From Entophlyctis helioformis (Eukaryota; Chytridiomycota; Chytridiomycetes; Chytridiales; Chytriomycetaceae): DNA of 62,500 nt. The stretch lies in the NCBI GenBank assembly GCA_025526915.1, contig JAHLKH010000167.1, positions 1 to 62,500 on the forward strand. Direction: 5' to 3'. Positions 1-10,914 of the stretch are shown here, piece after piece. The translations under genes were made by a program, and so were the position numbers. Each line of letters opens with the position of its first letter. Position 1 is the stretch's first letter. The notes below the pieces were generated by a model that saw nothing but the letters and a program-made list of their open reading frames with translations, ran no database searches and was not told the origin of the DNA.

Positions 1-1121
1 GCTGACGGCATCGCCGCCAGACCACTTGCGGCGGTGCTTCATTCGTGTCGACAGTCTCGTACATTGCCATCGCATCCTCGATTGGCATGCCGCGATCCAC
101 AGCAGCAAACAGCTCAGCCGCAACAATGTGAAGCATCTGCATGGCACAGATCTTCCCGCCATCCTGAAGTTCCTTGATCGCTCTTGCTTTCATCTCGCGT
201 TTCAGGTACTCAACCACGTCTGCGCTGACGATCCGTTGCTCGACATCCAGTTCGACGCTATCCTTTCTGGCCTGCTCCACGCCCATTGTCGGCCGCCGTC
301 TCTCGCGTCGCGCTTCGTCAGTCGCATCCTCGGCATCGTCAGGGACCAACTGGAACGTGAACAGATTCTCTTTGCCGACAGTGAGCGTGCGTTGGATCTG
401 GTACAACGACCGCCTCGTTCGCTTGACATTCGCATAGATGTAATGGAATCCATATTGCTTTTCACCAGCTCCTAGAAATATCACTGCTCTTGAGTCGGGT
501 TTTCCGGCCGTGTCTGCCGCCTTGTCCTTCTCGTCATACGTGCCGTCGGTGAACGAGTTGAGATAGCTCGCAGCAGTGAGCAGTTCATCTAGGCCAGCAA
601 AATGCGCTCGCTCTCTGGTGTTCCGCCGCCTTGCACTCTGATCTTGGAGCCGAGGCGTGACAGTATGTCGATCTGCTTGGATGTGAACTGCGGACTGGCG
701 GCTGCATCGGGTCGTATCGACATCGGCATCGGCATCGACATCGGCATCGGCATCCACAGCGATCTCTTGGGTATCTTGAGTGGAAGTCTGTCGCAGCAAA
801 GAGGCGTTCAGGTCAGCCATCAGTGCAAGTGGCGCTGAGTGGACTGTGGTGCTTGCCTTGGCTGCATCGGCTTTGCTGCTGCTTCTGATGCTGTTGGCGC
901 AGTAGCTGTTGGCTGCGCTTGTGCTGCATGTACGCCTTGCTGCCCTTGCCGATGCTGCGTTGAGGGCCGGCTGCCGAGCGACCCACTGATGCTGAGCTGC
1001 TGCCGTCACTGCCACGGCTGTCGTTGTCGTCGTTGTTGTTGTGGGTCTCAGAGTCGGACAGCGGAGGCTCCAGGTCGCTGTACACTGCGGCAATGAGACT
1101 GCTGGTTGCGGTGTCGGTCAT
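1..1121 (-). CDS. IRE1-like kinase/RNase, copy 1: N-terminal part only, truncated by window edge
   Basis: This minus-strand gene starts at 1121 (MTDTATSS...) and runs off the left edge before the kinase domain. It is collinear with the N-terminal part of the copies at 29352-32267 and 40204-43140. Visible parts are an acidic/Ser-rich start, a basic Gln-rich stretch (about residues 55-85), an Asp/Ala repeat (near 710-755), a helix-rich segment beginning SPQFTSKQ, and a conserved block including AMQMLHIVAAEL. Compared with the other copies it has an extra T near 870 and a missing G near 595, and both break the frame. The second is in a short G run, so base-call error is as likely as decay. The segment from about 190 to 840 differs from copy 2 mostly by amino-acid changes. 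Kinase identity comes only from the intact paralogues. Confidence 0.7.
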
Positions 1122-1350
1122 GGCAGGCCGTCTATGTGTGTGCACTTGACGTTGCTGGCTGCTGGCTGCAGGCTGCTGGCTGCTGGCTGGTGCACACTCG
1201 CCGCTGTTGGAGAAGCAAGGGAAGCGAGCGACGCCTCAAATGCCACGGGAATCGGATTTCATTCGAGTGTGCAGTGTGTTGCAGTGAGTGTGCAGTGTGT
1301 GCAGGGGGATATGGACAGGATCGTGCGGTGGCAGTGTGGGCTCGTGGGAT

Positions 1351-1740
1351 CTACGTGGAGGAGACGCTGCCCGCAGTGGTTGGAGTGGCAGAAGCAGGAT
1401 CAGCCGCGACGGTCTCGGCAGCCTTCTTTCTCTGTCCCTTGCCCTTCGATCCCTTCTTGCCTTTCTTGCCCTTCTTGCCTTTCTTGCCCTTTGCCTTGGC
1501 TGTCTTGGTGGCAGCCTTGCCAGCACCGGCGTCGACAGTCGCAGCACCAGCAACCTCGGTCGGCGTCGCGTCGGGAACAGCAGCAGTTGCAGCCACAGTC
1601 GCAGCACGAGCAGCATCACTCGCAGTCGCACCAGAGACAGCAGCGACATCCGACCCAGATCGCTTGTCGTGTGGGATCACCAGTGCCTGCGAAGCGAGTG
1701 CAAGGGTCGACAGAGCGAGGAAGACTGCGTTGAAGTGCAT
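1351..1740 (-). CDS. Small secreted Lys/Ala/Thr-rich protein, copy 1
   Basis: A single-exon protein of 129 residues. The first ~21 residues (MHFNAVFLALSTLALASQAL) form a classic signal peptide, followed by a possible dibasic site (DKR). The mature part is low complexity: an Ala/Thr/Val stretch, then GKK repeats at about residues 84-100, then an Ala/Thr tail ending GSVSST. No known domain is recognisable. Paralogues at 32501-32974 and 39512-39984 have longer Lys repeats and an extra Ala/Pro/Thr segment missing here. A TATA-like box lies about 90 bp upstream, and the leader is rich in CAA/CAAC. It sits upstream of an IRE1-like gene on the same strand in all three copies. An extracellular or cell-wall polycation is a guess. 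Confidence 0.75.
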   Translation of the reverse strand: MHFNAVFLALSTLALASQALVIPHDKRSGSDVAAVSGATASDAARAATVAATAAVPDATPTEVAGAATVDAGAGKAATKTAKAKGKKGKKGKKGKKGSKGKGQRKKAAETVAADPASATPTTAGSVSST

Positions 1741-1830
1741 GTTTGGATGGTTGTCGCTGTGGTTGTCGCTGTGGTTGTTGGTGTTGTTGGTGTGGTTGAT
1801 GGGCAGCAGACAAGGTGGGTCGGCAGCGTG

Positions 1831-1839
1831 CTTTTATGG
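1831..1839 (-). promoter_or_regulatory. TATA-like box of secreted-protein gene, copy 1
   Basis: CCATAAAAG on the minus strand, about 90-100 bp upstream of the start codon at 1740. The same box is kept at the same distance in copies 2 and 3. Confidence 0.6.
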
Positions 1840-2254
1840 AGATCGCAGACGGCCGAGGGAGCCCGCTCGGCACAGCAGCCGCGAGAGCAGCCGCAGCCAG
1901 CGGGACGCGGGCCGAGTGTGGCGCGCTGTGTCTGCCGAGCGCGTCGATTGTGGCGTCGCTTGATTGAGCATCAATGGTCCAAGGGCGACGAGGCCGGCGC
2001 GGGTCACTCTGTGTGAGTGCGCGTCTCTCTCTCTGTCTGTCTGTGTGTGCGAGGGTGCCAGTGTGCCAGGGCGAGTGTGGCCAAAGGGCCGCGTCCATTC
2101 GCAGACGCATCAGCGACTCAATCCATCAACAAGCGAATGTGTTTATTGACAGAGCGGCAAGTGGCATGCGCTCACACACGCCACGCCATCCAATGCACAG
2201 CACCCCATGACGCAGCATAGAAGCATCCCCATGACGCGGCAGCACCCGCACTGC

Positions 2255-3154
2255 TCATCGGTTGACCGACGACATGCCCTGCGCCGTGTAGCGCTCGCCC
2301 TCGATCGGGATCTTGGCAATCACGTCGCGGATCTGCTGCAGGTCGCCCGCGGTCAGCGCCACGCCGACGGCCCCCCAGTTCTCGACAAAGTACTTCATGC
2401 GCTTGGTGCCCGGGATGGGGATAAAGTCGTCGCCCTGCGCCATGACCCACGCAAGGCACAGCTGCGACGTCGTGATGCCCTTGGCCGTCGCGATCGTCTC
2501 AAACGCTCGCACGAGCTCGTAGTTGCGCTCAAACACGCCGGGCTGGAAGCGCGGCAGGTAGCGGCGGAAGTCGCCCTCTTCAAAGTCGGCCGGCGACTTG
2601 TACTGGCCCGTGAGGAAGCCGCGGCCGAGGGGCGAGTACGCGACGATGGCGATGCCGAGCTCGCGGCAGACGGCGAGGCGGCCGTCGGTCTCGATGTCGA
2701 GACACCATGGGCTGGTTGTTGTGGTTGTTGTGGTTGTTGTGGTTGTTGTCGTGGTTGTGGCAGCGTGTGTGAGTGCACCAGGATGCGATCAGAGGGACAG
2801 CCCGCATGGTAGCCACGCAAGGCAGCCACGCATGGCAGCCACGCACCTGTACTCGACCTGGTACGCCGCGATCGGGTGGACGGCGTGTGCGCGGCGGATG
2901 TTGTCAGCGCTGCACTCGGACAGACCCAGATAGCGCACCTTGCCCTCGGCGACCAGCTCGGCCATGGCGCGCACCGTGTCCTCGATGGGCGTGTTGGGGT
3001 CTGGGCGGTGCTGGTAGTCTGTGGAGCCAGGCGGCGGTCAGCGAGAGTTGTTCGATGCAGCACGCTCGATGCAGCACGCTCGATGCTGCATCGTCGGTGG
3101 ATCTGCGCGTGTGGCGTGGCTGCTTGAACGAGCAAGTGGCACAGCAGCCACACA

Positions 3155-3185
<31 letters not shown>

Positions 3186-3587
3186 CGGCTGGGGCTGCAC
3201 TCACAGAGGTCAATAGTGGAAATGCCCAGACGCTTCAGGCTGGCAGCGCACGCCGCCTTGACGTACTCGGGTTTGCCCGAGATGCCCATGCCGCCCTCGC
3301 CGCGGACAATGGCAAACTTGGTGCAGAGAAACACCTCGTCACGGCGGGTGGCGAGCACCTTGGCCAGCAGCTCCTCGTTCTTGCCCGAGCCGTACATGTC
3401 GGCCGTGTCCCAGAAGGTGCACCCGGCGTCGATGGCGGCGTGCAGGATGGCCAGCGACTGCGTCTCGCTGTCGGCGTCGACGGCGCCGTAGAACTCGGAC
3501 ATTCCCATGGCGCCGAAGCCGAGTGGCTGACGAGCGGGCCGTTCTTGCCGAGTCTGCGCTGCGGCGCTGCGTCTTGGTGGAGGCCAT
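2255..3587 (-). CDS. Aldo-keto reductase (YakC/AKR13-like), copy 1
   Basis: Predicted NADPH-dependent oxidoreductase of the aldo-keto reductase superfamily, probably cytosolic; the substrate cannot be told. Three exons are visible: N-terminal about 3587-3210, middle about 3019-2850, C-terminal about 2710-2255. The family catalytic residues are present: Asp in DTADMYG, Tyr in MYG, Lys in FLCTKFA and His in DYQHRPDPN. The C-terminal cofactor region reads [10 protein letters not shown]. The first intron holds a CA array and the second a TTGTGG array. The chosen ATG (3587) is followed by two apparent one-base deletions, near 3555-3565 and near 3522-3528, before the frame that gives [13 protein letters not shown]. 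Near-identical copy at 33494-34859. Confidence 0.9.
2713..2760. repeat. TTGTGG/CAACCA simple repeat in AKR intron
   Basis: Imperfect array of TTGTGG-type units inside the second intron of aldo-keto reductase copy 1, next to its 3' splice site on the minus strand. Copy 2 (33954-33985) has a shorter version. The same motif recurs upstream of the TRAPPC8 gene and in the leaders of the secreted-protein genes. Confidence 0.85.
3149..3186. repeat. CA microsatellite in AKR intron, copy 1
   Basis: About 38 bp of CA repeat with one interruption, inside the first intron of the aldo-keto reductase. The allele in copy 2 (34379-34460) is about twice as long. Confidence 0.95.
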
Positions 3588-4337
3588 GGCGGGATGGGTC
3601 TGTCGGTGCTGTTGGTGCTGTGTGTTGTCGGTGCAGATGCCCAGAAAAGGCGGCTGCTTTTGAAGGGCAGACGCGGCGAAACGCGGCCGAAAACACACGG
3701 GAAGAATGGAAGTGCAGACTTGGCCACAGACCGACAAGCAAGACCAGTCAGTCAGCAGACAGCCGGACGGCACCAGACAGGACACGGTCTGCCACCATCG
3801 GCCACTGCTGCGATGCGCTCGTGTGTCGACGCATGCGTGCCAGCGATGCCGTCGCTGCTGCTGCGTGTGCTGGATCTTGCCTGCGTGTGGCTCGTGTGTG
3901 CAGGTGAGGGCATCGCCACACGCAGCCGGCCATGGCACGACCGCACGCTGACCGACTGCCCTGCTGGCCGCACTGCAGCTGTCGGGCTGTCTGTGCGCTG
4001 TGCGATGAGCTTCCCCACACTGTTCAGGCTCCTTTCGCCACAGCAACAGCAGCAACAGCAGCAGTAGCACACACAGCATCCATCCACAGCGACCATGCAG
4101 GACACACCACAAGCAACGATCGCATCTGCAGAGTCGCACGCCTGGCACAGACACCACCACAGCTGCTCGGCATCCACACCGTCACACGCTCAACGGCATC
4201 CACGTGTCAGGACTCGGTGCCGGCCAAGCCTGACAGGCTGAATGGCAGGCGATCATTTCTGCTTCGAGCGGTGCACATGCCAACGACTGAATGTGAACAC
4301 GTTTATGGATTAGACTTGGTAAGAAGAAGACCGGTGA
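3588..4337. other. Non-coding region between AKR copy 1 and RRP41
   Basis: About 750 bp between the AKR start and the RRP41 stop, both on the minus strand. It holds a CAG/CAACAG run near 4039-4066 and scattered CA-rich sequence. Up to about 4248 it is duplicated at 34860-35513; the rest is unique. No supported gene is seen; it presumably includes the AKR promoter and the RRP41 3' end. Confidence 0.7.
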
Positions 4338-5442
4338 CTACAACGCTTTCGGCAGCTTTGAGGATGTGCGCACAGCCTGCTCAAGAGCCTCGCCCAGCGT
4401 CGCGCATCCTTCTGTTGCCAGATCCATGACAGCCTGCAGATGATCCAGATGCAAACGCGACTCGAGCTGTTGTGCCATTGCATCTGTCCGTGTCAGCACA
4501 CACACACACACACACACCACACACACGCTGCTTCTCGCATCAACGCAAGAACAGCAAGACAGCGAGCGATCGAGCATGAGGCACAGGACAAGCCACTCAC
4601 GCCTAGCATGGACAGCTTGCCGCTTTTGGACAGCAGCGCGACGGTGAGAGCAGGCGTCTCGGCCGACTCTTCGATGTAGTTGAGGTCCAGCACGGCGACT
4701 CCGTTGGCAAAGCCAGCCGAGCACGCCACGACAAAGTCGGCCATGGGGATGCCCGCATCGATCATGGCCAAGCACGACGCATTGATAGCCGCATGCAGCG
4801 CACCTGGCACATATGCGAGCAGGGTCAGCGACAAGACAAGTCAAGACACGGCAAGACAAGACACGGCACGGCTCGGCATGGCACCGCACGACACGGCACG
4901 ACAGCAAGACGAAAACGGATACACACCGCCGTCCAGCTGCAGGATCTGGATGTAAATGTCAATGTCTGAGCGCGGGAACGAGGCGGTCATGACGACGGGC
5001 TCAAAGGTGCGCTTGATGATGGACGCAAACTCGAGCAGACGGCGGTCCTTGCGCAGCTTGGTCTTGCGCTCGCCCGAGCTGAACGAGGCGACGTTGAACT
5101 CGACGTTGATGCTGGCGCGGTCGTGCAGGGCGGCGCTGGCGAGCCGCGGCTGGACGGGAAGCGAGTCAGCGTGCCAAGCGGATGGTGCGCCACGAGCAGC
5201 AGCCACGGGCAGCAGCCACGCACCTCCTTGGGGCCGTAGACGGCCGCCAGACACTTTGTGTTGCCCAGCTCGATGTAGGCGGAGCCGTCGGCCTGGGCCA
5301 GCAGGCCGATCCGCGCAAGCAGCCGGCGCAGCTCGGCGGGGCGGCGGCCGTCGACGCGCAGGCCTGTCGCAGGGCGTCGGTGTCAGTGCGGCGAGTGCGG
5401 CGACTGCGGCGTGTAGCTGGGGGCGGGCAGGCATGCGCTTGT

Positions 5443-5496
<54 letters not shown>

Positions 5497-5547
5497 ACAC
5501 GCACGCACGCACGCACCTTCGGGCGAAACGAGCTCGGCGCGCGACAT
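4338..5547 (-). CDS. RRP41: Exosome complex subunit RRP41 (Ski6), RNase PH fold
   Basis: Structural subunit of the RNA exosome ring (nucleus and cytoplasm), which handles 3'-5' RNA processing and decay. The start [11 protein letters not shown] is the typical RRP41 N-terminus. Then come [30 protein letters not shown] and an RNase PH core ([43 protein letters not shown]). Five exons are apparent: about 5547-5517, 5363-5224, 5149-4927, 4802-4603 and 4490-4338. All introns start GTGCGTG or GTGAGTG. Intron 1 is largely an AGCC array and intron 3 a degenerate CAAGACACGG-type repeat. The length (~245 aa) suits the family. The start is only 29 bp from the divergent RPC4 start. Confidence 0.94.
5443..5495. 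repeat. AGCC tetranucleotide array in RRP41 intron 1
   Basis: About 13 perfect AGCC units (GGCT on the coding strand) directly followed by an ACGC run, filling most of the first RRP41 intron close to its donor site. Confidence 0.97.
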
Positions 5548-5576
5548 TGACGTTGCAGAACGATCGCAGAGACAGA
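5548..5576. promoter_or_regulatory. 29-bp divergent spacer between RRP41 and RPC4 start codons
   Basis: Only 29 bp separate the two opposed start codons, and both starts are supported by family-typical N-termini or splice phase. Either the core promoters overlap the neighbouring coding exons, or the two transcripts overlap at their 5' ends. No TATA box is seen. Confidence 0.6.
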
Positions 5577-7130
5577 ATGAGCGAGCGGCCCGTGCGTCTT
5601 GGCTCGCTGCGAGCACCGCGGGTGCGCGGGGCTGCTGCGACGGCTGCGACGAATGCAACGGCTGCGACGGATGGAGCTGCTGCAGACGCTGGCAGCGCTC
5701 ACGATGGAGCCGCTGCGCCAACGGCCGCTGACGGCGCTGCTGTGTCTGCCGGGCCGTCGGCAGCTGCCACGGCACCAAGGCCCAAGGTGCGTTCAAGTGC
5801 ATGCACGCAGGCAGACGCAGGCAGGCAGACGCAGACAGACAGACGCAGACAGACAGACGTTACGTGCTGACTCTGGTGTGCGCTGTCGTGTGTGCAGCCG
5901 ACCGTCGGCCCCAAGTTTGCGCCGACCATTCCGGCCAGACGCACGCGCCGCGAGGCTGCCCTGGAGCCTGCGCCAGCACCGACGCCGGTCGATGACGGTG
6001 CAGGCCGAGGCCGTGGACGCGGACGCGGACGGGGACGTGGCGGGTTCGATGGCGACGGCGGTGGCCGCGGCCGTGGGCGTGGGCGAGGTAGGCGATGCGT
6101 GCGTGCATGGTGATCGTTGGCTGCCGATCGTATGGGTGATCTGACGGGCATCCAATGGACGTGAATGTGGGCATCGATGTGGGCTTACAGGTGCCAGGCC
6201 CGAGGTCCAGGTGACGGCATCAGGCCCGTTCTCGCTCGGCCCTGCTGCCCGAGGTAAGCGTCACAAGCATGCCACTGGGCCGTTCATGCCATGCACGTCT
6301 ACTCATGCAGCCCAATATTCCCACGACAGGCGCAATTGTTGCACCCAGACGCGGCGACATCGCGTCCACATCTGTCCACACGCAGGGCGGCGACAACATG
6401 CTGTACGAGGACGCAGAGGGAGACGATCTGGACGAGGGTCAGGCTACATTCGTTGGCGACATGTGGTCGCCCATTACGATCGACCAGCATCGCCAGTTTC
6501 TGCGCAAGTCGAAGCCCAAGAGCCATGTGCCGAGCATCAAGGGCAAGGGCAAGGAAAAGAGTGAGCGGACGCAGAGGATAGGGTAGATGGAGGAGATGGA
6601 GTGGGCGATGGGCTGACGGATGTGCATGCGGCAGAGGAAGAGGATGTCGACATCAAGATGGAGATGCGTGATGATGTCGGTGGACAGGAGCCTGAGGTCA
6701 TGGACGTGGATCCCGAGGCGTCATCGTCGACAATGGACACGCTGCCTGACGCCCAGCAGGACTCGCTTATTTCTGACTTTGCGCCAGAGCATGTGAGTGT
6801 GCCATCCCACCACGCAGCATCCTGTGTCTTAGCTGGCACGACCGCAATCGTCCACTCACTCGCTTGCCGTGCGGGTAGCTCATGTTTTTCCAACTGCCGC
6901 TGGTGCTGCCGAGTTTCGAGAGCAGCGAAGAGTATCCGCCGCCAGCTGCTGCGTCGGGATCGAGACAAGTGCCTGGCGGCTTGAGCTCGGCGGGGCCTGG
7001 CGGAGCGGCACCTGCTGCCAACACCGCACCGCCCCTGGCGCCAGTTGCGGGCAAGGCAGGCAAGCTTGTGATCCGGCGATCCGGCCGCATGACGCTTCGC
7101 ATGGGCGGTGTCGAGTTTGAGGTCGGTTGG

Positions 7131-7205
<75 letters not shown>

Positions 7206-7418
7206 GCCAGCCTGCCATGCACCTGCGAGCCACACGAGTTGTTCTGTGCGAGCTGACACACGCTGGACGATTGGGGGTGCGGACAGATCAACCACGCGCC
7301 GGTCGCCAACTTTGCACAGAGCATCGCGTACATGGATCCCGAGACGAGCGGCCTGTATTTCCTGGGCGATGTGCAGAACCGCTTCATCTGCACGCCACGC
7401 ATCGACACGCTCGTGTAG
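5577..7418 (+). CDS. RPC53: RNA polymerase III subunit RPC4 (Rpc53)
   Basis: Subunit of nuclear RNA polymerase III, which with Rpc37 acts in termination and reinitiation. Exon 1 (5577-5786) encodes an Ala-rich start (MSERPVRLGSLRAPR). Exon 2 (5898-~6087) carries PTVGPKFAPTIPARR and an RG-rich box typical of RPC4. Later exons give MLYEDAEGDDLDEGQATFVGD, an acidic middle, LMFFQLPLVLPSF, and the C-terminal RPC4 signature KLVIRRSGRMTLRMGGVEFE followed by APVANFAQSIAYMD. The splice phases that were checked (exons 1 to 4) join cleanly. The last intron holds a long TGTC array. The C-terminus is convergent with MIC60, 275 bp away. Confidence 0.92.
7133..7206. repeat. TGTC tetranucleotide array in last RPC4 intron
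   Basis: About 18 near-perfect TGTC units starting within ~10 bp of the 5' splice site of the last RPC4 intron. It takes up most of the intron. Confidence 0.97.
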
Positions 7419-7693
7419 CTGCATGAATGCATGCATGCCTGCCCGCCGTGCTGGCTCCACAAGCAACGAATAATATTCTCGACTGTGCACTCTTTCTTCT
7501 GTTGCTCGTGTTGCGGAGGGCTCAGTGTGCCTCGAATGCAAGTGAGGTAGTATTGTTGTGTTGAGAGGGGGATGGGATCGGGTGATGGATAGAGAGGCGA
7601 GAGGCGAGATGGGGTTGGTGTGAGGGTCGAGATAGAGAGAGAAAGAGAGAGGGGCAGCAAGAACATCCAAAATGCCCAGACAGACACGGTGCA

Positions 7694-10108
7694 TTACAGG
7701 ACACCGAGGCTCTGGAGGTTGAGGTGCGTCTCGATGGTCTTGACCGCCTGTCTGAGCTCCAGATGCACGCGGGCCTTGGCAAGCCAGTCCTGCGCAAGCC
7801 GCTTGGACCATCCGGTCAGCTGGTTGATCTCGCGGGCCGCCTCGTCCACGTTCTGGTGAGCCAGATGGTACTCTGCGCGCGCGAGGATCGACTCAACGTC
7901 CGATCCAGCCACCAGGCCGGATTTGGGGATCAGGGCATAGGACGCAACGGAGCCGAGCACATACGAGAACACGTTCGCGTCGTTGGGAACGAGCTGCGAC
8001 CGACGCACAGGCGTCTTGATGACATCAAAGTAGTGGACAAGGTCCGCGAGAGAGGTGTAGCGGGTCGCAATGTCCGCGGGCAGTGTGGACAGCACTGTGC
8101 TCACAAACGCGTCGCCCTCGCCGAGTGTCGCAAGCACCTTGAACTCTTGCGTAAAGTTGGCCGAGGACGGGCGGGAGAGGACCGCGTCGAGGGCACGGAC
8201 AGCCGACTGCAGCTGGTGGATGCGGCGGTTGCGGTCGTAGCCCTCGCCGGCATCGAGGGAGATGCGTTCAAGGAACTTGACTTTAAGGGCGAGGTGGTCG
8301 AGGCGGGCAAGACGGCCGTCGCGCTCAAGGTCGACACGGTTCCGCACCTCCTGCGACCAGAACTTTTCGAGCTCGGCGGCCTGGCGCTGCAGGTCGCGCT
8401 CGAGGGCCGAGCGGAACTCGTCCGCCTGGCGAAGGAGCGAGTCAGCAAGCTGCTTCTCGTGCTCCTGTGCGAGGGTGGCGCGCTGCTGGGCAAGCTTGGC
8501 AACAAAGGCGGACTCGAGCTCGGCCGTCTGCTTGACAGTCGACTGCAGCGCGTCGTTGTAGATGGTGTCCACAATGTGCTCAAAGGCAACCGACTGCTCC
8601 TCGAGGGAGGATTGGACCAGAGCGACTTCCTCGGCCTTGAGGTGCTGCAGGAACGTCGTGAGCGCAAGGAGATGGTCACGTGCAAGAGAGAGACGCGACG
8701 CCTGGGTAGAGGGCGGTGCGTTCTCATTCGTGAGCTTGTCGAGTGTGAGGGCAAGGTCGTGGAGCGTGACAGAAAACCGCTCCAGGATGGGCTTGTCGGC
8801 AGGCAGCGTCTTGATGATGGCGTCAAGGTCAATGAGCGCGACAGGGGCAGCGGGCTTGGCAGCATCGCCAGACACGGCAGTTGCAATGGCTTCGATGGTC
8901 GCATCATCCAAGTCAGACGCGTCCTTGTCCGCCGGCTTCTTGTCTGCAGGTGCAGGTGCCAGCAGCAGCAGTAACGGCAGAAGCAGCAGCAACAGCGGCA
9001 ACAGGCTCGGCAGCCTTGGCAGCAGCCTTGGCAGCTGGCTTGACCTCCTTTGCAGCCTGCTTGGGCTCAGCCTTCTTCTCAGCGACGGGAGCAGGAGCAG
9101 GGACTGGCTTGGCCTCTGACTTGGCCTCATCCTTGGGCACAACAGGAGCAGCAGTCTCCTTGACAGTCTCCTTGACAGCCTCCTTGATCTCCTTTGCAAC
9201 CTCCTTGACCTCTGCGACGGCCGCCTTGACCTCCTTGGTGGCAGCAGCAGCAGCAGCATCAGCAGCAGCAGGCTTCTGCTTGGGCTTGTCCGCCGGCACG
9301 CCCGTCACGGTCTCAACGACCGTCTCAACCGCCTTTTCGACGTCGTGCACAATGCCCATCACCGAGTCTTCTGCACTCTTGTACGTGGACTGTACAACGG
9401 CAATGGTGGTCGTCGTGGTCTCGGCAGCTGCCTTGTATGTCTGCGTGGCCGTTGTCGTGACGTTGTCGACAATGCCAGTGACGGTTTCGGTGGCCTGGTG
9501 GATGGCGCGGCCGGCCTGGTCAAAGGCGGTCTCTGCAGACTCGCGCAGGTTGGACGCGGTCTTGGTGATGGTGTCGACGGTCTCGGTCGTGGTCTTGGTG
9601 ATGGAGTCGATGGTCTTTGTTGTCTTTTGGTGGAGGTCGTTGGCGGTCTTGGACAGCTTCTCAATGGTCTCGTTGGCGGTCTTCTGGATGTCTTCGACCT
9701 TGGTGGCCTTGATCTGGGCCTCGGCCTTGCGCACGGCATCGAGGGCCGCCTCGCCACCGGGGATCTTGTTGTCGATCCAGAACTTGTGGACATTGTCGTC
9801 CAGCGTGGCGGCATAGGCAGTGCCGACGTAGGCCGTGCCCACGAGAGCGGTGGTGCCCAGGATGAAGCGCACCGGGCGGAACGACGAGCCGCCCTCGGCC
9901 GACGACGAGAAGGACCGCGCCGACTAGCACGGCGGTGTTAGATATCGACAGAAATAGATACCAAGTGGATAGAGAGAGAAGCAAGCAAGCGACTCACGGC
10001 ACGCAGCGAGAGGTGCGAGAGCGACGGCGACCTGGCCAGCGCCGACACCAGGCGACGGGCGCTTGCCGCCGACGACGACGACGACAGCGAGGAGTAGGCA
10101 GCGAACAT
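7694..10108 (-). CDS. MIC60: MICOS subunit MIC60 (mitofilin)
   Basis: Inner mitochondrial membrane organiser of crista junctions. Exon 1 (10108-9998, 37 codons) encodes a Ser/Arg/Ala-rich presequence, MFAAYSSLSSSSSAASARRL. It joins in phase to exon 2 (from 9923), SARSFSSSAEGG, then the membrane segment FILGTTALVGTAYVGTAYAA. A long Thr/Lys/Glu coiled-coil region and an Ala/Lys/Pro linker follow. The C-terminal mitofilin domain includes FWSQEVRNRVDLERDGRLAR and DANVFSYVLGSVASYALIPK, ending NLQSLGVL. The frame shifts by one base in the Ala-rich linker near 8945-8965, with no plausible intron, so a consensus error in GCA-repeat DNA is likely. Head to head with UTP25. Confidence 0.94.
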
Positions 10109-10406
10109 GGGCGTCTGTCGCACAGCGCACGAGGCGGGACGGGGCGAGGTCAGTGTCCGCTGCCATCTGCGACGCAGCAAAGGGGTTGGCTGGCTGGCTG
10201 GCTGGCCGTGTGCGGTGCGTCTTGCACAGCAGGGCTGCCCACGTAGACGTCGTCGCAGCTGCTCTTGCTTGTGGTGCAGCCTCTGAGGGCCAGCCAGCGG
10301 GGCAGCTTGGCGGGCAGGCAGGCAGGCGGGCAGGCTCTTGCACGGCAGCCGCAGCTCACCTGCAGCAGATCTGTCGCTGAGGTCTTTGCGTTGAAGGCGA
10401 CAAACG

Positions 10407-10881
10407 ATGAAACGCGCGCGAACGAGCGAAGGCGGCAGCAGAGGCGGCAATAACCGAGGCGGTCGAGGTGGTCGAGGCAGCAGCAGAGGCAGCAGAGGCA
10501 GCAGCAGAGGCAGCGGCAGAGGTGGCAGAGACAGAGCACCAGCGCAAGAGGCATCGCCCGCGCCATCGCCCGCGCCGCCGGCCCCTCCGGCCACATCGCA
10601 GCTGGGCAAGCTGCTGTCGGGCATCCGCAAGTCGTCGAGTGCGTTGCGTCTTTTCTGTCGGCGTGTTGGTGTCTGGCTGCTTGCATGCATGCTGACCTGC
10701 ATGTCTGTCTGTCTGCATGCATGTCTGTCTGGCTGCATGTCTGGCTGCATGCACGCCGCAGAGGTCCAGGCCGCCCAGACGGCCCGTGTGCGTCCCGATG
10801 CCGTGTCTGCCAAGCAGCCGAACGCACCCAAACGCAAGCATCGTGCCGACGAAGACGACGTTGAAGACACGACGACGAAGA

Positions 10882-10914
<33 letters not shown>

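Larger units (their letters stand above)
1..4248. repeat. Segmental duplication, copy 1 (direct repeat of 31164-35513)
   Basis: The block matches 31164-35513 in the same orientation and gene order (IRE1-like, secreted Lys-rich protein, aldo-keto reductase, AKR upstream region). Position 1 pairs with about 31164. Similarity stops just after the shared stretch near 4240-4248 and 35505-35513. The copies differ by substitutions, microsatellite length and single-base indels, so they are not one sequence assembled twice. The left end lies outside the window. Confidence 0.9.

Noticed and set aside
3149..3186. CA repeats as possible Z-DNA or recombination element
   Set aside because: Ordinary intronic microsatellites; nothing else in the sequence supports a special role.
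1..4248. Duplicated cassette as a transposon or Starship-like element
   Set aside because: No transposase, tyrosine recombinase, terminal repeats or clear target-site duplications seen at the boundaries.
6537..7811. Long minus-strand ORF across the RPC4 gene
   Set aside because: It is opposite well-supported RPC4 exons and is kept open by the TGTC array; composition is repeat-derived.
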